From Deltaproteobacteria bacterium CG_4_9_14_3_um_filter_63_12 (GTDB taxonomy: Bacteria; Myxococcota_A; Bradymonadia; UBA4248; UM-FILTER-63-12): 33,353 nt of DNA. Shown here piece after piece: positions 27,771-33,353 of the stretch. A model generated the notes under the pieces. That model made no database searches. It was not told the origin of the DNA and saw only the letters and a list, made by a program, of their open reading frames with translations. The DNA is taken from NCBI GenBank assembly GCA_002789955.1, contig PFUG01000149.1, positions 7,445 through 40,797 of the forward strand, read 5' to 3'. Within the stretch, counting starts at the first letter, position 1. Each line of letters opens with the position of its first letter. A program made the translations under genes and the position numbers.

Positions 27771-29333
27771 TCAGGCCTTCTTGGGCTTCTTCGCCTCGTG
27801 CTCGAACGCGCCGCTCTGGAGCTTGTCCATGTAGACCTTCAGCTCGCCCCCGACGTCGTTGCTGAGGATGTACAAGCCCAAGATGTTGGGCACCGCCATC
27901 CCCAGGATCATCAGGTCGCTGAGCTCTAGAACGTTGGTCGCGGTGACGATCGAACCGAGGAAAACGAAGAGCAAGAACAGTAGCTTGTAGTAAATCGACG
28001 ACTTGTCGCCGAGGAGCCAGGTCCAGCAGCGCTCGCCGTAGTAGGACCACGAGATCATCGTAGAGTAGGCAAAGAGGATGACCGCGATGGTCAGGAGGTA
28101 TGGGAACCAGCTGATGACTCCCCCCATGGCCTCGGACGTCAAGGCAGCACCTTGGTTCTTGCTGATCAGGTCGGCATACGCTGGGTTGTTGTAGGCGCCG
28201 GTGATCACCACGACCAAGGCGGTCATGGTGCAGATCACCACCGTGTCGATGAAGGGTTCGAGGAGGGCAACGATCCCTTCCCGAACGGGATAGGCGGTCT
28301 TGGCAGCCGAATGGGCGATGGCTGCAGAGCCGATGCCCGCCTCGTTGGAGAACGCCGCGCGCTTCACGCCAGTGATGACGACGCCGATGAATCCCCCAGC
28401 GACCGCCGTAGGCGAGAAAGCCTCGACGATAATCAGCGAGATTGCGGCGGGGATCTCCCTGAAGTACACCGCGAGAATGTAGAGGCAGGCGCCAACGTAG
28501 AGGGTGCACATTAAGGGGACGATCTTTTCGGCCATCTGCGCGATGCGTTTGATGCCACCGATGATCACGGCACCAACCGCCATGACCATCAGCATCCCAT
28601 AGACGTAGCGGTGCTCGGCGAAGAACGGGAAGGTCCCGGTCAAGACGTTGAGGGATTGGTTGACTTGGAACGCGTTCCCCCCGCCCATCGACCCGCCGAT
28701 GCAGAGGATGACGAACAAGACGGCCAGGACTTTGCCCAATCTTGGCATGTTCTTTCTGGCGAGCCCTTTGGAGAGGTACTCCATGGCTCCCCCACGAACC
28801 GTCCCGTCGTCGTTCACAACGCGGTACATCTGGCCCAGAGAGCACTCGACGAACTTCGAAGTCATGCCGAGCAAGCCGACGACGATCATCCAAAACGTCG
28901 CGCCGGGCCCACCCACACTCACCGCGATGGCGACACCAGCGATGTTACCCAACCCGACGGTCGCCGAGAGCGCGGACGCCAGAGCCTGGAAATGGGTCAC
29001 TTCGCCGTCGTCGTTGGGATCATCGTACTTGCCGCGAATCACCTGGATGGCGTGCCCAAAGAGGCGAAAGTTGATGAACCCCATCCGGACGGTCAGGAAG
29101 GCCGCACCCGCGAGGAGCCACAAGACGACGAAGGGGATGCCCGAGCCACCGCCGAGAGGAATCTCGAGGAAGAGGACAGCGGCGATGGCCTCGGCCGCTT
29201 TCCCAAACCAACCGTTGATGCGGTCCTCGACGTCCCCAGCCATCGCGGTGGCCGGGATCAGGAAGGCGAGTGTGGCGACGAGCCCGGAGCTGAGAAGGAG
29301 CGACCGGCGCGAGGTCTTCGACGATTCAATCAT
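27771..29333 (-). CDS. AGCS-family sodium:alanine (amino acid) symporter
   Basis: A 520-residue inner-membrane transporter with about ten to eleven transmembrane segments. The AGCS signature is clear: ALSATVGLGNIAGVAIAVSVGGPGATFWMIVVGLLGM, then KRAAFSNEAGIGSAAIAHSAAKT. It imports alanine or glycine with Na+. The N-terminus carries an extra signal-peptide-like stretch (SSGLVATLAFLIPATAMAG) before the usual start of the family, suggesting a cleaved leader and exported N-tail. ATG 29333 is natural; a TATACT box lies about 20 nt upstream without a clear -35. asnS follows on the same strand. Confidence 0.93.
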   Translation of the reverse strand: MIESSKTSRRSLLLSSGLVATLAFLIPATAMAGDVEDRINGWFGKAAEAIAAVLFLEIPLGGGSGIPFVVLWLLAGAAFLTVRMGFINFRLFGHAIQVIRGKYDDPNDDGEVTHFQALASALSATVGLGNIAGVAIAVSVGGPGATFWMIVVGLLGMTSKFVECSLGQMYRVVNDDGTVRGGAMEYLSKGLARKNMPRLGKVLAVLFVILCIGGSMGGGNAFQVNQSLNVLTGTFPFFAEHRYVYGMLMVMAVGAVIIGGIKRIAQMAEKIVPLMCTLYVGACLYILAVYFREIPAAISLIIVEAFSPTAVAGGFIGVVITGVKRAAFSNEAGIGSAAIAHSAAKTAYPVREGIVALLEPFIDTVVICTMTALVVVITGAYNNPAYADLISKNQGAALTSEAMGGVISWFPYLLTIAVILFAYSTMISWSYYGERCWTWLLGDKSSIYYKLLFLLFVFLGSIVTATNVLELSDLMILGMAVPNILGLYILSNDVGGELKVYMDKLQSGAFEHEAKKPKKA

Positions 29334-29505
29334 GGGACGTTCATCGATGGAGAGTATAGGGCTGGCGTTGTGTCCGACGGTGGAATTGGCACGTGGCCGT
29401 CAGACCCGAAGCGGAAAACCTTGAGGGTTCGAAGTCATAGCCTGCGTAAGGGGCGCAATGCAAGCGCTCCCCTAGTCGGCACCGGCGAGTTAGGTTTTGG
29501 ACAAT

Positions 29506-29535
29506 AAAAAAGGGCAGCCAGGAGGCCGCCCTTTT
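29506..29535 (-). terminator. Intrinsic terminator of rpsA
   Basis: On the minus strand GGGCGGCC and GGCTGCCC form an 8-bp stem (one G-U pair) with a 4-nt loop, then TTTTTTATT. It lies about 20 nt after the rpsA stop. Confidence 0.85.
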
Positions 29536-29554
29536 CTATTACTTATTGCTAAGT

Positions 29555-31270
29555 TCAGTCCTCTTTGCTGACGAGCTCACTGAGCTTGTCCTTGAGGAGG
29601 TCACCCAACTGGGCCGTGCTGCCCATGTCGTCATCCGTGTAGGAGCGCAGGGTACCGGTCTCATTGCGCTGGACGAAGCTCTTGATCGAGAGCGCGATCT
29701 TGCGATCGACGGGGTCGATGGAGATGACTTCGGCCTTGTGCTGCTCGCCGACCTTAACGATCTGCGACGGGTCTTCCACGCGGTCTCTAGAGAGCTCGCT
29801 GATGTGGATGAGTCCCTCGACTCCAGACTCGAGCGTGGCGAAGGCGCCGAACTCGGTGAGCTTGGAGATGACACAGTCCACGACGCTGCCCGAGGGGTAG
29901 CGCTGCGGGAGGAGCTCCCAAGGATCGGGCAGGAGCTGCTTGATGCCGAGGCTGAAGCGCTCGTTCTCGACGTCGATGTTGAGCACGACGGCTTCGACGT
30001 CGTCACCCTTGACGTAGATCTCACCTGGGTTGCGGACCTTCTGCGTCCAAGAGATGTCGCTGACGTGCACGAGGCCGTCGATGCCATCCTCGACGCCGAT
30101 GAAGAGGCCGAAGTCGGTGATGTTACGCACTTTGCCGATGATCCGAGTGCCGACTGGGTAGCGCTGCTCGAGCAGCTCCCAGGGGTTCGGCTCGGTCTGC
30201 TTCATGCCGAGGCTGATCTTCTTGGCGTCGGTGTCGAGGCTGAGCACGACGACCGTGATGACATCGCCCACGGAGACCACGCGGCTGGGGTGCTTGACGC
30301 GACGCGTCCAGCTCATCTCGCTGATGTGGATGAGTCCCTCGATGCCTTCCTCGAGCTCGACGAACGCGCCGTAGTCGATGAGGCTGACCACGCGTCCCAG
30401 AGCGCGCACACCGGCCGGGTAACGGCTGACGGCGTGGACCCAGGGATCCGGCGTCAATTGCTTGTAGCCCAAGCTGACGCGCTCGTTGTCGGCGTTGAAC
30501 TTCAAGACCTTGACCTTGATCTCGTCGCCGATGTTCACGACTTCGTTGGGGTGGTTCACACGGCCCCAGCTCATGTCGGTGATGTGGAGAAGTCCATCGA
30601 TGCCGCCGAGGTCCACGAACGCACCGTACTCGGTGATGTTCTTGACGACGCCGTCGAGGATCGCACCTTCGTGCAACTTCTCGAGCGTCTTGGACTTGAG
30701 GGTCGCGCGCTCTTTCTCGAGCAGAGCTCGGCGAGAGAGCACGATGTTTCCACGCTTCTTGTTGAACTTGATGATTTTGAAGCGGTATTTCTGACCGATG
30801 AACTTGTCGAGGTTGCGGGTCGGCCGGAGCTCGACCTGGCTGCCAGGCAGGAACGCCTTGACACCAATATCGACCGAGAGACCGCCTTTGACGCGGCTCA
30901 CGATGATACCTTCCACAATCTCGTCGCGTTCGGCGGCTTCGGAAATCTCTTCCCAAACCTTCAAACGATCGGCCTTCTCTTTGCTCAAAACGCAAAGACC
31001 AGACTCGTTCTCGGTCGCCTCGACGAGCACTTCGACCAAATCTCCGATGGAGACGGTCAGTTCGCCAAGAACCATGAACTCGTCCTTGCCAATCTGTCCC
31101 TCGGATTTGAACCCGATGTCGACGATCACAAAGTCACCAACGATGTCTACCACACGACCGGGAACGATCTCCCCCTCACGAACGGTCGCCTGACGTTCTT
31201 CGAACTCGGCGAGGAGGGATTCGAACTCGATCATATCCATTGGCGCATCGGCGCTGCTCAGCTGAGTCAT
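29555..31270 (-). CDS. rpsA: 30S ribosomal protein S1
   Basis: A 571-residue protein with six S1 domains, the standard number for Gram-negative S1. Domains 3-6 are easily seen as repeats of [20 protein letters not shown] type: [59 protein letters not shown] and [20 protein letters not shown]. It binds mRNA leaders and delivers them to the 30S subunit. I chose ATG 31270 with GAGGT about 11 nt upstream. The C-terminus is acidic. The gene has its own promoter with a long leader of about 170 nt, which suits autogenous control, and its own terminator. It is not next to cmk or ihfB as in enterics. Confidence 0.96.
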   Translation of the reverse strand: MTQLSSADAPMDMIEFESLLAEFEERQATVREGEIVPGRVVDIVGDFVIVDIGFKSEGQIGKDEFMVLGELTVSIGDLVEVLVEATENESGLCVLSKEKADRLKVWEEISEAAERDEIVEGIIVSRVKGGLSVDIGVKAFLPGSQVELRPTRNLDKFIGQKYRFKIIKFNKKRGNIVLSRRALLEKERATLKSKTLEKLHEGAILDGVVKNITEYGAFVDLGGIDGLLHITDMSWGRVNHPNEVVNIGDEIKVKVLKFNADNERVSLGYKQLTPDPWVHAVSRYPAGVRALGRVVSLIDYGAFVELEEGIEGLIHISEMSWTRRVKHPSRVVSVGDVITVVVLSLDTDAKKISLGMKQTEPNPWELLEQRYPVGTRIIGKVRNITDFGLFIGVEDGIDGLVHVSDISWTQKVRNPGEIYVKGDDVEAVVLNIDVENERFSLGIKQLLPDPWELLPQRYPSGSVVDCVISKLTEFGAFATLESGVEGLIHISELSRDRVEDPSQIVKVGEQHKAEVISIDPVDRKIALSIKSFVQRNETGTLRSYTDDDMGSTAQLGDLLKDKLSELVSKED

Positions 31271-31448
31271 TGCGCTAGTTACCTCTGAAAAAAAGAAGGG
31301 TTGAGAAGTCAACGAAATGATCCCATCCACCCTGGACGGTGATCGGCTTCAATATGGGTCCCCAGCAGACTGCGTTTCGCAATCCTTTCGAAACGCTCAG
31401 AAACGCTGTTTCTGTGCATCCACGCGCACGGCCCGCTCGGAACGGCCT

Positions 31449-31477
31449 CATATACTGGTTTCATCTGGGCAAGTCAA
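31449..31477 (-). promoter_or_regulatory. Predicted rpsA promoter
   Basis: On the minus strand TTGACT (31472-31477) and TATATG (31449-31454) are exactly 17 bp apart. The start would be near 31442, giving a leader of about 170 nt. Confidence 0.72.
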
Positions 31478-31531
31478 ACCTCGATCTTCGCCGATGCTCG
31501 ATTTCTGTCTTCCAGGCTCCGCATTCCAGCA

Positions 31532-31571
31532 AAAAGAGAAGGCCCGACACGAATGTCGGGCCTTCTCTTTT
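31532..31571 (-). terminator. Bidirectional intrinsic terminator after the superoxide dismutase gene
   Basis: A perfect 18-bp stem (31532-31549 with 31554-31571), AAAAGAGAAGGCCCGACA on the left arm, loop CGAA. Both strands end in T-rich arms. It lies about 120 nt after the sod stop and upstream of the rpsA promoter. Confidence 0.88.
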
Positions 31572-31691
31572 CGGAGCCAGCGCGGCGAGCCCACCCAGGG
31601 CCATTATTGGCTATAGAGTGTCAGCTCGACTCGGCCCGCTCCTACTCCTTCATTGAGGTCCTCTGGAGGACCTGTCGCTTGGTGTCCAGGC

Positions 31692-32288
31692 TTAGCCGCG
31701 GGCCGCTGTGAAGCGCTTTGCCACCGCATTCCAGTTCACGAGGTTCCAGAACGAAGCCACCCAGTCCGCTCGGCGGTTCTGGTAGTGCAAGTAGTAGGCG
31801 TGCTCCCAGACGTCGCACAGCATCACCGGGATGGTCCCCTGAATGCCCGTGTTCTGGTGGTTCTCGGCCTGCATCACCACGAGCTTCTTCGCCGTCGGTT
31901 CCCAAGCCAGGATGCCCCAGCCGCTGCCCTCGACCTGCGTCGTGGCGGCACTGAATTGCCCCTTGAACGCCGCAAAGCTGCCAAAATCCTTGTTCAGCTG
32001 CGTCGCCAACTCGCCCTTCGGCTCGCCGCCGCCATCCGGTCCCATGCTCTCCCAGAAAATCGTGTGGTTCACGTGCCCTGAGACATGGAAGGCCAGATCC
32101 CGCTCGATGCCTTTCACCGTCGAGAAGTCTCCCTCTTTGCGCAAAACCTCTAGCTTCGCCAAGGCGGCGTTCGCTCCAGCCACATAACCAGCGTGGTGCT
32201 TGTCGTGATGCAGCCGAACGGTCTGCTCGTCGAGGTGCGGTTCCAAAGCGTTGTAAGCATAGGGCAGTGCGGGAAGTTCGTAGGTCAT
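31692..32288 (-). CDS. sodA: Superoxide dismutase, Mn type
   Basis: A 198-residue cytosolic Fe/Mn-family superoxide dismutase. The metal ligands are in LHHDKHHAGYV, HVSGHVNHTIFWESMGP, and DVWEHAYYLHYQN. The SGHVNHTIFW pattern and GGGEPKGEL resemble Mn-type and mitochondrial SOD rather than the AAQxWNH motif of Fe-type enzymes, so Mn is the likely metal, though metal choice cannot be proven from sequence. ATG 32288 has AGGAGAA about 8 nt upstream. It is a single gene with its own terminator, preceded by a 414-bp gap containing an inverted repeat. Confidence 0.94.
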   Translation of the reverse strand: MTYELPALPYAYNALEPHLDEQTVRLHHDKHHAGYVAGANAALAKLEVLRKEGDFSTVKGIERDLAFHVSGHVNHTIFWESMGPDGGGEPKGELATQLNKDFGSFAAFKGQFSAATTQVEGSGWGILAWEPTAKKLVVMQAENHQNTGIQGTIPVMLCDVWEHAYYLHYQNRRADWVASFWNLVNWNAVAKRFTAARG

Positions 32289-32702
32289 TTCTCATTCTCC
32301 TGACAATATGGGTGGCGCTCGCGCCAAAAGAAAGGTCGCGTCGGACGAGGATGAACGATCAACTCCGCCGACGAATGTCTGATCGTTCTCGGGGTGGAAC
32401 AAAGGCGTGAAGAAAGATGGATAAACCTGGTCCGGCACCTTGGCTCGCCGCCACCAAGTCCAAGCACCGTCGCGTCGTTTGCCTCTGATACGAAGTGGGG
32501 TCGAGAGAGGATCATCCTCGTTCGCCAGATCCCCTCGACGATCACTATTTTCGTAACCCGCCGAAACCAATGCAGAAATATGAGACCTGCGCTCCTTTCG
32601 CAGACCGGCAAGAGCACAAAGATGCTGTTTTTTTTGAGCCGTGAGCGGGTGAGGTCCAGGCAGTCTAACAACCCCACTCGGTCTCGGGAAGGGCTAACTT
32701 CC
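32289..32702. other. 414-bp gap upstream of sodA
   Basis: It contains the ribosome site of sodA and one inverted repeat (32353-32388), plus a T8 tract at 32628-32635. I found no convincing gene, no strong promoter match, and no dispersed repeat of the families seen elsewhere. Reading frames here are shadow-like. Confidence 0.6.
32353..32388 (-). promoter_or_regulatory. Inverted repeat upstream of sodA
   Basis: GAACGATCA (32353-32361) and TGATCGTTC (32380-32388) are perfect 9-bp inverted copies with an 18-nt spacer, 65-100 nt upstream of the start codon. It may be an operator or leader hairpin. Confidence 0.5.
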
Positions 32703-33332
32703 CTACTCACCAGAATCGAACAGGCTCTTCTGGACCTTCTTGTCCCCAGCCTCCCGCGGCGCGGCCGCAGGCGCTTTGGCCTTGCGCACTGGCCGCCCGC
32801 CAACGGGCTCCATGCGCGCCACCCGGCTGAGGCGAAACGTCCGCTCGGTGGCGCGCGTGTGGCAATAGGCGATCAGGTACTTCTCGGCTTCGACTCGCTT
32901 GGGCGTAATCCGGCGTTCGGTGATCTCGCCGCGGCCGCCGGTGTAGTAGAGCATGGTCAGATCGAAGCCTTCGCGAATCGCCCGCTCCACGAGGTCGATG
33001 TGGGTCTGATCGGGGTCGTAATCCACTCCAGACAGCTCGCTCCCCGCAGGCTCGCGACTCGCCTCCAGGCTCGGGTCCAAGACCCCGCCGATCCACCGCA
33101 AGAGCTCGTACGCCTCGATCTCCAGCTTCATCATATCTTCGGCGCTCAAGCTCGGCAGCAGTCGATCGAGGAGCCCCTCCATCACGGTCTGAGACACCTT
33201 GATTCCACCCACTCTGCGGAAGTTCTCCAACAGAATGCTGGCCAACGCCACCGCCGCACGCTGGTCAGCGGTGTCCAGCGAGATGGGCTCTCCGGAGCCG
33301 CTCAGCTGCAGCGGCTCGTCGGTCTCGCTCAC
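32703..33332 (-). CDS. WYL-domain protein (5' end may lie outside window)
   Basis: A 209-residue protein if GTG 33332 is the start (GAGGGGAG is about 11 nt upstream), but the frame stays open to the window edge, so the N-terminus may be longer. The N-terminal half is helical. The C-terminal half is a WYL domain: AIREGFDLTMLYYTGGRGEITERRITPKRVEAEKYLIAYCHTRATERTFRLSRVARMEPV. WYL domains bind ligands such as nucleotides or single-stranded nucleic acid and occur in defence regulators and DNA-damage regulators. A classic HTH is not obvious in the visible part. It ends in a basic, Ala-rich tail. No partner gene is seen. Confidence 0.75.
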   Translation of the reverse strand: MSETDEPLQLSGSGEPISLDTADQRAAVALASILLENFRRVGGIKVSQTVMEGLLDRLLPSLSAEDMMKLEIEAYELLRWIGGVLDPSLEASREPAGSELSGVDYDPDQTHIDLVERAIREGFDLTMLYYTGGRGEITERRITPKRVEAEKYLIAYCHTRATERTFRLSRVARMEPVGGRPVRKAKAPAAAPREAGDKKVQKSLFDSGE

Positions 33333-33353
33333 GCGCGACGGGCTCCCCTCGAG

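Noticed and set aside
29546-31288. Plus-strand 580-residue ORF
   Set aside because: Antisense of rpsA; the minus frame has six clear S1 domains.

Overview
The window looks like chromosomal DNA of a GC-rich, delta-proteobacterial-type bacterium, most likely Myxococcota or a relative. The support is a membrane-anchored Hanks-type Ser/Thr kinase, a Cys-rich FG-GAP lipoprotein, a GufA-like ZIP transporter and dense palindromic and inverted-repeat clutter between genes. The assignment comes from gene style, not from a search.

Region 1 (1-11188, all minus strand) is most of a BREX phage-defence operon of type 6 layout: brxE, brxA, brxB, brxC, then pglX running off the left edge. pglZ, brxD and brxHI would be expected beyond position 1. 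Four junctions (brxE/brxA, brxA/brxB, brxB/brxC and accessory gene/pglX) are ATGA overlaps. Two accessory genes sit between brxC and pglX: an AAA15/21-type ABC ATPase and a small protein with TOPRIM-like acidic residues, resembling PARIS/OLD-type defence pairs. The pglX reading frame is open throughout, yet it carries a complete DUF559 (Vsr-like endonuclease fold) domain and three GC-rich palindromic elements, all in frame. The same element family forms a tandem array just after brxC.

Region 2 (11189-12121) has no convincing gene. It holds a good brxE promoter with a dyad on its -10 box, a very long palindrome, a 42-bp tandem repeat array, an orphan plus-strand terminator and several dispersed palindromes.

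Region 3 (12122-19182) is mixed: pirin and recX (overlapping), a ZIP transporter, DUF2164, an RluA-family pseudouridine synthase, the Cys-rich FG-GAP lipoprotein and a DUF2087-type protein. A 206-bp tandem duplication follows.

Region 4 (19877-22177, minus) is a compact sulfur operon: an ArsR-rhodanese fusion regulator, a DsrE-like protein and a sulfide:quinone oxidoreductase-like flavoprotein, with a near-ideal promoter overlapped by a dyad that could be the regulator's own operator.

Region 5 (22386-26236) has a lineage-type hypothetical gene, the Ser/Thr kinase, and a divergent operon of two TerB-like proteins plus a flavin reductase ending in a terminator. Region 6 (26251-33332, minus) is housekeeping: asnS, an AGCS Na+/amino-acid symporter, rpsA, a Mn-type superoxide dismutase and a WYL-domain protein. 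No tRNA, rRNA, CRISPR array or intact insertion sequence was seen.
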